From the NCBI GenBank assembly GCA_024234975.1, contig JACKNH010000013.1, positions 1 to 64,000 on the forward strand: 64,000 nt of DNA, read 5' to 3'. The translations under genes and the position numbers were made by a program. This document shows positions 46,267-55,667 of the stretch, in pieces. The stretch comes from Gammaproteobacteria bacterium (GTDB taxonomy: Bacteria; Pseudomonadota; Gammaproteobacteria; Ga0077536). Under the pieces are notes generated by a model that was not told where the DNA came from, did not search any database, and was given only the letters and a program-made list of their open reading frames with translations. Position 1 is the stretch's first letter; each line of letters begins with the position of its first letter.

Positions 46267-48253
46267 CGTACTTCGGTTGGATTACTTCAAGCCGTGCGCG
46301 CAGATTTTCCAACCCGCGCGTTCGGATGTATTGCATCGGGCCCCCACGGAAGGGTGCAAAGCCGGTGCCGAAAACCATGCCGGCATCGAGCAGATCGGCA
46401 TCAGCCACCACGCCTTCATCGAGACAGGCGATGGCTTCGTTGAGCATGCGCAAAACGAGCCGGTCAGTAATGTCTTCCTGCGCGGCACCGCCCGCGCGTT
46501 CATCGACGCTGATTTTCTGTTTGCCCTTGTACTGATAAAAACCGCGGCCGGTCTTGCGTCCGAGGCGGCCCTCGTTGACATAGCGCTGCAGAATTTCCGG
46601 CACTTCGCCGCCGATATGGGTCGCCAGCACTTTGGCGACCGCCAGGCAGATGTCCAGGCCGACGGCATCGGCCAGTTCCACCGGCCCCATTGGCATGCCG
46701 AATTCACGCATGGCGCGATCAATGGCCCCGATGGAAATCCCTTCCTGCAACATGCGGACCGCTTCCAGCATGTATGGCGTCAGGATGCGGTTGATCAGAA
46801 ATCCGGGCGAGCTGATGACCGGCAGCGGCAGACGGTCGATCGCGACCGCGAATGACGCCGCACGCTGTGCGGACTCCTGGCTGGTGGTCGGGCTGGAGAT
46901 GATTTCCACCAGCTTCATGCGGGCAACAGGATTGAAGAAATGCAAACCGACAAGCCGTGCCGGATCGGCCAGATTCTCCGCCAGTTGCGGCAATGGAATG
47001 CTCGAGGTGTTCGTCGCCAGCAGCGCACCGGGCTTCAATTTCGGTTCCAGATCGGCAAACAGACCGCGTTTGATTTCCAGATCCTCGATGATGGCCTCGA
47101 TGATGATATCGGCATGCGGTACGCCGCGCCCTTCGATGTCCGGCATCAACCGGTCCAGGGTGGCGGTACGCAGGCGTCGATCGCGAATACGCTCGCTGTA
47201 ATAGCGGGACGCACGCTGCATGGCCGGTGCGATGAACTTTGCCGCGCGATCCTGCAAGGTCACGCTGCATCCCTTGTAGGCGCACCAGGCGGCTATGTCG
47301 CCGCCCATGGTGCCGGCGCCGACCACGTGTACACGCAACGCTTTGGCGTCGCCGCCGCGACCGAACGCCTTCAGCCGCTCCTGAAGGAAAAACAACCGCT
47401 GCAGGTTCTGCGCAGTGGGATGATTGAACAACTGTACGGCGGATGATTGCTCGGCGCGCAACATTGCGGCCGGCGAACCACCGTAGCTGGCCCAGATATC
47501 AATGATGGCGTGCGGCGCCGGGTAGTGTTCGCGCGGCGCCTTCTGCTCGACCTGCTTGTGCATGAACGTCGGCAGAATCATCCGGCCCACGGCGCTGTCG
47601 GCCAGCCGCTCACGCAGCGGTAACGGCCGCTTGTGCATACTGCCACTGGCAAACGCGCGCGCCGCGTCATCGATATGGCGCTCGGGCACGGCACGGTCGA
47701 CCAGCCCCATACGTGCGGCCTTGCGTGCATCGACGGTGCGCCCGGTGAGCATCAGGTCCATCGCCCGCAACGGACCACTGGCGCGAATGGCGCGCATGAT
47801 GCCGCCGTAACCCGGGTGGATGCCGAGCTGAACTTCCGGCAGACCGAGGCGCGTCGAAGGTGCATCCACCGCGACGCGGTAATGACAGGCCAGCGCCAGC
47901 TCCAGTCCACCACCGAGACAGAAGCCATGGATTTTCGCGACCGTTGGCATCGGCAGCCGCTCGATGCGATCGAACAATTCGTGGACATCGCGCAAGCGCC
48001 GGGCGGCGTCGTCAGGCGTCGCGAACTGCTGGAACTCCTTGACGTCGGCGCCGGCGATGAACCCATTCGGCTTGCCGGATTGAACGACGACGGCACGCGG
48101 GCGATCGCGCGACAGCAGTTCGACGATCACCTGCAGTTCATTCAGTACCGGGCCGGAAAGCACATTCACCCGGCTTTCTGCGACATCCAATGTCAGCCAG
48201 GCGATATTTGCCTCATCCAGCACGACTCGCCAATGTATGTATTGGTTATCCAT
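46220..48253 (-). CDS. fadJ: bifunctional enoyl-CoA hydratase/3-hydroxyacyl-CoA dehydrogenase (FadJ-like)
   Basis: A 677-aa fusion for beta-oxidation. The N-terminal crotonase part (~1-195) has the oxyanion/glutamate motifs GFCLGGGLELALACHYRVA and RLGLPEVQLGIHPGYGG. The 3-hydroxyacyl-CoA dehydrogenase part starts near residue 310 with VHVVGAGTMGGDIA (NAD) and has HFFNPVARMKLVEI with its catalytic His-Glu system, then C-terminal domains ~490-677. It hydrates enoyl-CoA and oxidises the product. Its ATG overlaps the thiolase stop by one base (TGATG), so it is coupled to fadI. The symbol is by similarity; FadB is the other possibility. Confidence 0.9.
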   Translation of the reverse strand: MDNQYIHWRVVLDEANIAWLTLDVAESRVNVLSGPVLNELQVIVELLSRDRPRAVVVQSGKPNGFIAGADVKEFQQFATPDDAARRLRDVHELFDRIERLPMPTVAKIHGFCLGGGLELALACHYRVAVDAPSTRLGLPEVQLGIHPGYGGIMRAIRASGPLRAMDLMLTGRTVDARKAARMGLVDRAVPERHIDDAARAFASGSMHKRPLPLRERLADSAVGRMILPTFMHKQVEQKAPREHYPAPHAIIDIWASYGGSPAAMLRAEQSSAVQLFNHPTAQNLQRLFFLQERLKAFGRGGDAKALRVHVVGAGTMGGDIAAWCAYKGCSVTLQDRAAKFIAPAMQRASRYYSERIRDRRLRTATLDRLMPDIEGRGVPHADIIIEAIIEDLEIKRGLFADLEPKLKPGALLATNTSSIPLPQLAENLADPARLVGLHFFNPVARMKLVEIISSPTTSQESAQRAASFAVAIDRLPLPVISSPGFLINRILTPYMLEAVRMLQEGISIGAIDRAMREFGMPMGPVELADAVGLDICLAVAKVLATHIGGEVPEILQRYVNEGRLGRKTGRGFYQYKGKQKISVDERAGGAAQEDITDRLVLRMLNEAIACLDEGVVADADLLDAGMVFGTGFAPFRGGPMQYIRTRGLENLRARLEVIQPKYGDAFRRAAGWDTLAL

Positions 48254-49548
48254 CAGACCGTCTCCAGCAGCATCGCGCCGCCCTGCCCGCCACCGATACA
48301 GATGGCGGCAATGCCCAGTCGCGCCCGTTGACGTTGCAGCACCTTGGCAAGATGCAGCGTGATTCGATTGCCGCTGGCGCCGACCGGATGGCCCACCGCA
48401 ATCGCGCCGCCATCGACATTCAGGCGATCGGTATCAATAGTGCCGAGCGCACCGGGCAGACCCAGTTCCTCGATGCAGAACGTGCGGTCCTGCCAGGCGG
48501 CAATGCACGCCAGAACCTGGGCGGCGAATGCCTCGTTGATTTCCCAGTAATCGATCTGGTCCAGCGTCAACTGGTTGCGCTGTAACAACGGTGTTGCGGC
48601 GTAGACCGGCCCCAGCCCCATCTGGCTGGGATCGAGCCCGGCCCAGTGGCAATCCAGCACCCGCGCCATCGGCTGTAACCCGTGTTTCGACACCGCCTCC
48701 TCGGAGACCAGCAACACCCATGATGCACCGTCGGTGATCTGCGAACTGTTGCCGGCGGTGACATTGCCGAACTCGCGATCAAACACCGGTTTGAGCCGGC
48801 CGAGTTTGTCGACCGCGGAATCAGGGCGGACACCGCTGTCGTGGTCGTATACCGTCCCGCGGCCGTCATACAAGGTGACCAGTTCATCCAGATGCCCCGC
48901 TTCCAGCGCGGCGACGCTGCGCAGGTGGCTGGCAACGGCGAACTCATCCATCATCGCGCGGGTGATGCCGAATCGGCGGGCGAGAATCTCGGCCGTCTGA
49001 CCCATGGAAAGTCCGACGATCGGGTCGGTCAGGCCACGCAGCAGACCGATGACCGGGACCAGGAATGCCGGTCTTATCTGTGTCAGGAGTTTCACCCGTG
49101 CCATGGCGCTGCGCGCGGCGCTCCACTTTCCAAGCCAGGTGACCATTTCCGGCCCCCACAACACGGGCGCGTGGCTCATCGCTTCCATGCCACCGGCAAG
49201 CACGAGATCGGCTTCGCCATAGCCGATGGCCTTGCGCGCACTGTCGATGGACTGCATGCCGCTGGCGCAATTGCGCTGCACCGTCCAGGCCGGCACACGG
49301 TTGCCACAGCCCAGCCGCAGGGCGACGACGCGACCGATATTGGCTTCGTCCGGGCCGGGCATGACGCAACCGGCGATGACCTGGTCGAGCTGGTCCGGTG
49401 CGAAGGGTTGGCGGGCCAGCAGGGAGCGCCCCGCGAGCACCGCGAGATCCGCCGTAGCGAACGGTCCGGGGCCGCTTCCGGCTTTGATGAAAGGTGTTCG
49501 GGCACCGTCGACGAGATAGACGTCCCGCAATTGCATCCGGTTTTTCAC
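48253..49548 (-). CDS. fadI: acetyl-CoA C-acyltransferase (3-ketoacyl-CoA thiolase, FadI-like)
   Basis: A 431-aa thiolase that cleaves 3-ketoacyl-CoA with CoA. The nucleophile Cys is in VQRNCASGMQS, the second base set in NEAFAAQVLACIAA, the His in VGHPVGASGNRITLHLA and the C-terminal Cys in CIGGGQGGAMLLE. A G-rich site (AAGGGGGGAA) precedes the GTG start at 49548; an ATG 4 codons later is nearly as good. It is the first gene of the minus-strand operon with FadJ-like enzyme, ABC ATPase and MATE exporter. Confidence 0.92.
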   Translation of the reverse strand: MKNRMQLRDVYLVDGARTPFIKAGSGPGPFATADLAVLAGRSLLARQPFAPDQLDQVIAGCVMPGPDEANIGRVVALRLGCGNRVPAWTVQRNCASGMQSIDSARKAIGYGEADLVLAGGMEAMSHAPVLWGPEMVTWLGKWSAARSAMARVKLLTQIRPAFLVPVIGLLRGLTDPIVGLSMGQTAEILARRFGITRAMMDEFAVASHLRSVAALEAGHLDELVTLYDGRGTVYDHDSGVRPDSAVDKLGRLKPVFDREFGNVTAGNSSQITDGASWVLLVSEEAVSKHGLQPMARVLDCHWAGLDPSQMGLGPVYAATPLLQRNQLTLDQIDYWEINEAFAAQVLACIAAWQDRTFCIEELGLPGALGTIDTDRLNVDGGAIAVGHPVGASGNRITLHLAKVLQRQRARLGIAAICIGGGQGGAMLLETV

Positions 49549-49578
49549 CTCGAGTTCCCCCCTTGCGTGATGCAGCCG

Positions 49579-49608
49579 AGCTGCCGGCGCTTCCCGGTGA
49601 CGGCAGCT
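49579..49608. promoter_or_regulatory. inverted repeat upstream of fadI
   Basis: AGCTGCCG (49579-49586) and CGGCAGCT (49601-49608) are perfect arms 14 bases apart, 31 bp upstream of the thiolase start in the 284-bp divergent gap before the peptide operon. A FadR/PsrA-like operator is possible, but the arms do not match the usual PsrA core that I recall. The rest of the gap shows no further feature. Confidence 0.35.
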
Positions 49609-49832
49609 GTGCCCTGACCGGGAACCGCGCCCATCTTACCCCAAGGTCATGCGACCGGCGACGCCACGTCACCGGCCAGACCCGGTTCGATTTGAGGAAC
49701 TTATGCCGTTGCGTCAGAATCTTGTGACACATGAGACGACTGGCCGCCATTCATCACTTCACCCACCCCCTTGCGCCACACCGGGCTGACTGCAACGACG
49801 CCACCGGAAGCTGGCAGCACGCGCTGATTCGC

Positions 49833-51647
49833 ATGCTATGGTGGCTTTTCCTGGCCTTGGCCTTGGCGGTCGCTCCCACGATACAAGGCGCCCGGGCCGC
49901 GGATTCCGGCAAGACGCTCTACACCTATTTCGAAGCGCCGGAATCCGGCTTCGACCCGGCGCGCAATTCCGACCATTATTCCGGCGAAGTCTTCAGCAGC
50001 ATCTTCGAACCATTGCTGACCTACGACTATCTGGCGCGACCGCAGACGCTGGTGCCAAATACCGCCGACCTGCCGGAGATATCGCCAGACGGCATGACCT
50101 TCACCTATCGCATCCGGCCGGGTATCTATTTCAGCAGTGATCCGGCATTCGGTGGCCAGCGCCGCGAACTGACCGCGGCGGATTATGTGTACACCTTCCA
50201 ACGTCTGGTCGATCCAGCCAATCGCGGCGCGCCGTGGGATTTCATGTTCAAGGGCAAGGTCATCGGCCTGGACGAGAAGATTGCGGCCGCAGCCAACGGT
50301 GAATTTGACTACGATTCCCCCGTCGAAGGGTTGCAGGCACTGGATCGCTATACCCTGCAGATCAGACTCAAGCGCCCGGATTACAACATCCCGTACATCA
50401 CCGCGGCGCCCGCCACCGGTGTAGTGGCCCGTGAGGTCATCGAACGCTACGGGGACGATATTGACGCCCATCCCGTCGGTACCGGACCTTTTCGCTTGAA
50501 GACCTGGGAACGGCGCAATCACATCGTGCTCGAGGCCAACCCGGAGTATCGCGGAACGACGTACTCGCCGGTTGAACGAGACGGCGTGGAATTTGATCAC
50601 GAAGTCGCGCAGCGCCTTCAAGGCAAGACCTTCCCCCGCCTCGATACGATTGACATCCGCATCATCGAAACCGCGCAGGCCTCCTGGCTCGCTTTCCAGT
50701 CATCGCAGATCGATTTGCATCCCCGACTGGGCGCCAATTACGCGCTACTGGTCGCGCCGAATAATGAACTGGCCGAAAAGTACGTCAAACTGGGCTGGCA
50801 CTATTTCCGTGAGGCGGAAGCCGATATCACCTACTACCAGTTCTTCATGGATGATCCGGTGGTCGGCGGTTACACGCCTGACAAGGTGGCTCTGCGCCGC
50901 GCGATCTCGCTGGCATTCAACCAGGCGAAAATGATTTCAGTTGTACGTAACAACCAGGCGCTGGCCGCGCAGTCGCCGCTCGCGCCGCAGATCAACGGCT
51001 ATGACCCGGAATTCCGCAACGTGCTCGGCCTCTACGATCCGGCCAAGGCCAAAGCGATGCTGGATATATTCGGCTATGTCGATTGCGACGGGGACGGCTG
51101 GCGCGATCTGCCGGATTGCAAGCCACTGCGCATCACCTACCTGAGCAGCAGCAGCCAGGGCGGTTCGCGGGATACCGAAGAGATGTTGATCAAGGGGCTG
51201 GCCGATATCGGAATCCGGCTCGATACGGACGTGATGAATTTCTCTGATTTTCTGAAGGCCCGCCAGGCCGGCAAATTTCAATTCTCCGGCGGCGCCTGGG
51301 GCCAGGATTATCCTGACGCCGAGAACTTCATGCAGTTGCTGTATGGCCCTAACTCCGGCGTCGTCAACGATTCGCGCTTTCGCAATGCTGAATTCGATCG
51401 CTTGTACGAGCAGATTGCCAGTGAACCGCCCTCGGATGCCCGCAACGAGCGCCTGCGCGAAATGAGCCGGATCGTGAATGCGTATGTGCCGTGGATCGTC
51501 GAAGCCAACCGTATACGCACCCATCTTGCGCATCCGTGGGTCGTCGGGTTCAAACCCCACCCGGACAACATGCCACATTACCTTTACCTGGATATCGACT
51601 GGTCGCAAATGCCAGCGGATCTGCATGCCCGGCGCGAAAGTGAGTAG
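49833..51647 (+). CDS. periplasmic peptide-binding protein of an ABC transporter (SBP family 5)
   Basis: A 604-aa exported binding protein. From ATG 49833 a signal peptide (MLWWLFLALALAVAPTIQG) leads into SGKTLYTYFEAPESGFDPA, the family 5 start. DGMTFTYRIRPGIYFSSDP and TAADYVYTFQRLVDPAN are the usual early motifs, and GTGPFRLKTWERRNHIVLEAN the middle one. An upstream ATG at 49731 would place 34 residues before the signal and is less likely. It captures peptides for the permeases DppB/DppC downstream. It is the first gene of the operon, followed by an M3 peptidase three bases later. Confidence 0.9.
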   Translation: MLWWLFLALALAVAPTIQGARAADSGKTLYTYFEAPESGFDPARNSDHYSGEVFSSIFEPLLTYDYLARPQTLVPNTADLPEISPDGMTFTYRIRPGIYFSSDPAFGGQRRELTAADYVYTFQRLVDPANRGAPWDFMFKGKVIGLDEKIAAAANGEFDYDSPVEGLQALDRYTLQIRLKRPDYNIPYITAAPATGVVAREVIERYGDDIDAHPVGTGPFRLKTWERRNHIVLEANPEYRGTTYSPVERDGVEFDHEVAQRLQGKTFPRLDTIDIRIIETAQASWLAFQSSQIDLHPRLGANYALLVAPNNELAEKYVKLGWHYFREAEADITYYQFFMDDPVVGGYTPDKVALRRAISLAFNQAKMISVVRNNQALAAQSPLAPQINGYDPEFRNVLGLYDPAKAKAMLDIFGYVDCDGDGWRDLPDCKPLRITYLSSSSQGGSRDTEEMLIKGLADIGIRLDTDVMNFSDFLKARQAGKFQFSGGAWGQDYPDAENFMQLLYGPNSGVVNDSRFRNAEFDRLYEQIASEPPSDARNERLREMSRIVNAYVPWIVEANRIRTHLAHPWVVGFKPHPDNMPHYLYLDIDWSQMPADLHARRESE

Positions 51648-51650
51648 GCC

Positions 51651-53675
51651 ATGATGCATTCGAGTTCCACTTCTGCAAACCACGCTCGCTGCCGGCGTTT
51701 CGTCGTTGCCCTGCTGGCATCCACCGTGGCTGCGGGAATCAACGCTGCTGAGCGCGGCGCCCTGCCCTTGCCTGCGGCGAAAGACATCCCGGCATTGTGT
51801 GACCGCACGGTCGCTGACATGGACGCCACGGTGAAAGCGATCGAAGCATTGCCACTGGCTGATGTCACCATCGCGAACACCCTGGAACCGTGGAGCAGGA
51901 TGCAGGGAGAGATGTCCGACGTCTGGTGGGTCGGCGGCCTGCTGGCCAATGTCTCGCCGGATGCAGATGTCCGCGCGGCCGAAGAAGCCTGTGATCTCAA
52001 GATCCAGGGCTACGTGAACACGATGCTGCAACGGCCGGAACTTTACGCACGCTTCAAGGCCGTGCGCCCCGCCGATGAAATCGACGCAGAGACATTACGC
52101 AGCACCTTGTACGAATTCGAAGAGAAAGGCGTCAATCTCGCCCCGGACAGGCGTGAACACGCGGCCATGATCTTCTCGCGGCTGGACAAGCTGCAGCAGG
52201 ACTTCGCGCGTAACGTCAGAGAAAACACCACCCGGCTGACGTTTACCGCGGACGAACTGACAGGTCTGGCCGACGAGGACCTCAATCGTCTGGCCCGCGA
52301 CGATGACGGCAATTATCTGGTGGGCTTCGACTATCCCGAATACTTTCCGGTGATGGAGTCCGCGCTCAGTGACGAGACGCGGCGGCGTATGTACGTCGGC
52401 TTCCAGACCCGCGGCGGGCCGGAAAACCTGCATATCCTTGATGAAGTCGTCGGGCTTCGCCTGGAACTCGCGCATCTGATGGGCTTTGCTTCGTTCGCCG
52501 AGTTCGTGACCGAAAACCGTATGACCGGCACGCCGCAGGTGGTGCAGAAGTTTCTCGACGACGTGATTAACACGGTCACGGATGTCGAGCGCCAGGAACT
52601 GGCGGAACTTGCCGCAGAGAAGGCAAAGGTGATGGAGGTCCCGGCCGCGGTGATCAACCGTTGGGACATCTCGTTCTACCAACGTCGGATCCAGCGCGCG
52701 CGTTACGACATCGACCAGGCCGAAGTGCGGCGACAGTTTCCGACGCTGCCGACAGTCAACTGGTTGCTCGCGATCAGCAGCCGCCTGTACGGTGTTGAAT
52801 TCCGCGAGAACGCCGAGCTGCCGCGCTGGCAGGCGGATGTGAAAGCCTACGACGTTTTCGATGTCGACAGCGGCGACTACCTGTCGACCTTTTACCTCGA
52901 CATGTTCCCGCGCGAAGGCAAATACAAGCATGCCGCGGCGTTCAGTGTCAGGCCCGCCAGCACGCTCATTGGCATGACACCGGTGTCGGTGCTGGTGACG
53001 AATTTCAATCCGGCCGGATTCGACCAGGATGAACTGGAGACACTGTTCCACGAGTTCGGTCATATCATGCACGGCGTGCTCAGCCGCACCCGCTATACAA
53101 TCAACGCCGGCACTTCGACCAAGCGCGACTTTGTCGAAGCGCCATCGCAGATGTTCGAAGCCTGGAGCCGCGACGATTCCACCGCCGCCATATGGAACGA
53201 GGTCTGCGCCGATTGCACGCCATTGAATCTCGAGCTGCTCGCGCGTATGCGCAAGGCGCGCCTGTTCGGCCAGGGCATCGCCTATGCGCGGCAGTGGCTG
53301 TATGCCTCGTTCGATATGGCCCTCGCCGGGCCGGAAAAGCATGACCCGCTGAAGCTGTGGCAGACAATGGAACGGCAGTCGCCGCTGGGCTATGTCGAAG
53401 GCACTGAGTTTCCCGGTACGTTCACCCACATCGTTGGCGGCTATGCCGCTGGTTACTATGGCTATATGTGGTCCGAAGTGCTGGCGCTGGATATGCGCTC
53501 GGCCTTTGGCGACAACCTGTTGAATGCCGAGGCCGGTGCCCGCTTCCGCTCGATCGTGCTGGCCAACGGCTCGCAGTACCCGGAGATGGATATGGTCCGC
53601 CGCTTCCTGGGGCGCGAGCCGAACTCGCAGGCATTCTTCCAGCAACTCACCCGCGGTATCGAGCAGAAGGACTGA
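51651..53675 (+). CDS. secreted M3 family metallopeptidase (thimet oligopeptidase/Dcp type)
   Basis: A 674-aa zinc oligopeptidase. The N-terminus has a signal peptide (FVVALLASTVAAGINAAE). The active-site helix is LFHEFGHIMHG (His467, Glu468, His471), with the third ligand in the conserved DFVEAPSQMFEAW. M3 enzymes cut short peptides of up to about 17 residues inside a deep channel. With a signal peptide it would work in the periplasm, trimming peptides before or beside uptake. It begins 3 bases after the binding-protein stop and is followed 7 bases later by the permease gene, so it is embedded within the transport operon, which is unusual. Confidence 0.93.
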   Translation: MMHSSSTSANHARCRRFVVALLASTVAAGINAAERGALPLPAAKDIPALCDRTVADMDATVKAIEALPLADVTIANTLEPWSRMQGEMSDVWWVGGLLANVSPDADVRAAEEACDLKIQGYVNTMLQRPELYARFKAVRPADEIDAETLRSTLYEFEEKGVNLAPDRREHAAMIFSRLDKLQQDFARNVRENTTRLTFTADELTGLADEDLNRLARDDDGNYLVGFDYPEYFPVMESALSDETRRRMYVGFQTRGGPENLHILDEVVGLRLELAHLMGFASFAEFVTENRMTGTPQVVQKFLDDVINTVTDVERQELAELAAEKAKVMEVPAAVINRWDISFYQRRIQRARYDIDQAEVRRQFPTLPTVNWLLAISSRLYGVEFRENAELPRWQADVKAYDVFDVDSGDYLSTFYLDMFPREGKYKHAAAFSVRPASTLIGMTPVSVLVTNFNPAGFDQDELETLFHEFGHIMHGVLSRTRYTINAGTSTKRDFVEAPSQMFEAWSRDDSTAAIWNEVCADCTPLNLELLARMRKARLFGQGIAYARQWLYASFDMALAGPEKHDPLKLWQTMERQSPLGYVEGTEFPGTFTHIVGGYAAGYYGYMWSEVLALDMRSAFGDNLLNAEAGARFRSIVLANGSQYPEMDMVRRFLGREPNSQAFFQQLTRGIEQKD

Positions 53676-53682
53676 CCGGCAA

Positions 53683-54621
53683 ATGGGCCGCTATTTCATC
53701 CGCCGACTCTGGCAGACGATTCCAACACTGGCGGGCGTCATCCTGCTCGTCTTTATCCTGTTCAACCTGTTTGGCGGTGATCCCGCGGCGATACTTGCCG
53801 GCAAAATCGTCAGCCCGGAGCGCATCGCCACCATCCGCGAACAACTCGGGCTGAATGAACCGCTGTGGGTGCAGCTCTGGATCTTCGTCAAACAGGTGAT
53901 GACGTTCGACTTCGGTGACAGCTGGAGCACCGGCGAGTCGGTGGCCGACATCATCAGCCAGAAGGCGCCGGTGTCATTGACCATCATGGTGCAGGTCTGG
54001 CTGCTGGATGCGATTGTCTCCATCTCACTGGCCGTTGCGGTGGCCTATCGCCGGGGTTCGCTGACCGACCGCGCTGTGATGGGCATCTGTACCGCGGCGA
54101 TGTCAATCTCGCTGCTGCTGTACGTCGTCATCGGCCAGTACGTACTCGGGTACACGCTGGACCTGTTTCCGGTGCTGGGCTGGAGCGACAGCCTGTGGAC
54201 CAACCTGACCACCTACGCGCCGCTGCCGGTGTTTCTGCTGCTGCTGGTGTCGATCGCGCCCAGCCTGCGGTTGTACCGGACCTTCATCGTCGAAGAGACA
54301 ACTCACGATTACGTTCGGACCGCGCGCGCCAAAGGGGCGAGCGAAAACCGCGTGATGTTCGTACATGTACTGCGCAATGCGCTGATACCTATCATGACCA
54401 ACATGGCCATGCAGTTGCCCGGCTTGTTCGTCGGCTCGTTCGTCATTGAATCGGTGTTCTCGATTCCCGGCCTGGGCAAGGAGATTGTCGCCGCGGTGCT
54501 GCGAAGTGATTTCCCGGTCATCAAGGCCATTACCATCTATCTCGCCATTCTGACCATGCTGGTGAACCTGCTGGTCGACCTGTTGTACAGCTGGCTGGAC
54601 CCGCGGGTGCAACTCAAATGA
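53683..54621 (+). CDS. ABC transporter permease, DppB/OppB type
   Basis: A 312-aa inner-membrane permease. The N-terminus GRYFIRRLWQTIPTLAGVIL and the periplasmic loop with REQLGLNEPLWVQLW are the DppB pattern. The EAA loop for ATPase contact is DYVRTARAKGASENRVMFVH. Six membrane helices are expected. The ATG at 53683 begins 7 bases after the M3 stop; a longer open frame overlapping the M3 gene is a shadow. Its stop overlaps the next permease's start by four bases. Confidence 0.93.
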   Translation: MGRYFIRRLWQTIPTLAGVILLVFILFNLFGGDPAAILAGKIVSPERIATIREQLGLNEPLWVQLWIFVKQVMTFDFGDSWSTGESVADIISQKAPVSLTIMVQVWLLDAIVSISLAVAVAYRRGSLTDRAVMGICTAAMSISLLLYVVIGQYVLGYTLDLFPVLGWSDSLWTNLTTYAPLPVFLLLLVSIAPSLRLYRTFIVEETTHDYVRTARAKGASENRVMFVHVLRNALIPIMTNMAMQLPGLFVGSFVIESVFSIPGLGKEIVAAVLRSDFPVIKAITIYLAILTMLVNLLVDLLYSWLDPRVQLK

Positions 54622-55667
54622 CCGCGCCGGCGAAAAGTTCGTCCGCCCCTGTCTCCGAGGGTTTCTGGCGCGCCGCGGGGCGGCGGCTGTTTGCCGATCC
54701 GCTGGCACGCGTATGTATCGCCATCGTTTCGGTCTACTTCGTGCTGGCGGCCCTCTCCGCCGCGGGTCTGATCGCCGCGGATTGGAATGAGGAATACGGC
54801 GTTTCCTACGCCAACCCCTGGTTCCTCGGCGAGGACTATCCCAACCCGCAGGGACGCAACAGCTTGATCAGCCAGGAAACGATGGTCATCGACGACAAGC
54901 AACGGGCGGTGGACCCGCTCGCGCCGTACTATGACGAGATTGAAGAGCGCGCCATGCAGTATCAGCTGACGCAGCGTGAACTGCGCTGGACGTTGCCGCT
55001 GGGTGCCGACAAGTGGGGCCGTGACCTGGTGCGCAAAGTCATCAAGGCCGGTGAAATCTCCATTACCGTCGGCATCGGCGCCGCCCTGCTGGCGGTCATG
55101 GTCGGTACGTTTCTCGGCGCCATCGGTGGGTTCTTCGGCGGGCGGACCAGCGATTTCCTCGAGTGGGTCTACAACGTGTTCACCTCGGTGCCTTACATCC
55201 TGCTGGTGCTGGCGTTCGCCGCGGTCACTGGCAAGGGCATCAACACCATCATTCTGGTACTGGGTTTCACGGGCTGGACCAGCGTCTACCGGCTGATACG
55301 CGCCGAGTACATCAAGCAGCGCAGCCGCGATTATGTCGCCGCCGCCGATGCGCTCGGTGCATCGAGTGCGCGCAAGGTGTTCATCCATATTCTGCCCAAT
55401 GTCTCCCACCTCAGCCTGGTGCAACTTTCGCAATTGGTCGTCGACTTCATCAAGGCGGAAGTGATCCTGTCTTTTCTCGGTCTTGGCGTGCCGCCGGACT
55501 CGGTTTCCTGGGGCATCATGATCAATGAAGTGATGACGGAACTGGTGCTGGGCAAATGGTGGCAGCTCGCCACGGTGGCTATCGTGATGTCGGTATTCGT
55601 GGTGTCGTTCGGGTTGTTCACCGACCTGTTACGCGATGCACTTGATCCGAAGGCGACGCGACGATGA
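54618..55667 (+). CDS. ABC transporter permease, DppC/OppC type
   Basis: A 349-aa inner-membrane permease. It has an N-terminal helix, a long periplasmic segment (residues ~55-130; longer than in DppC, with TLPLGADKWGRDLVRKVIKA just before the core), and five core helices. The EAA loop is YIKQRSRDYVAAADALGASS. ATG 54618 overlaps the DppB-type stop (ATGA). Together with DppB it forms the channel of the peptide importer. Confidence 0.93.
   Translation: MTAPAKSSSAPVSEGFWRAAGRRLFADPLARVCIAIVSVYFVLAALSAAGLIAADWNEEYGVSYANPWFLGEDYPNPQGRNSLISQETMVIDDKQRAVDPLAPYYDEIEERAMQYQLTQRELRWTLPLGADKWGRDLVRKVIKAGEISITVGIGAALLAVMVGTFLGAIGGFFGGRTSDFLEWVYNVFTSVPYILLVLAFAAVTGKGINTIILVLGFTGWTSVYRLIRAEYIKQRSRDYVAAADALGASSARKVFIHILPNVSHLSLVQLSQLVVDFIKAEVILSFLGLGVPPDSVSWGIMINEVMTELVLGKWWQLATVAIVMSVFVVSFGLFTDLLRDALDPKATRR

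Noticed and set aside
52095..53645. 516-codon antisense frame inside the M3 peptidase gene, and a similar 422-codon one inside the M13 gene (58298-59566)
   Set aside because: Both are mirror frames of strongly supported peptidase genes with HEFGH and HEYMH motifs.
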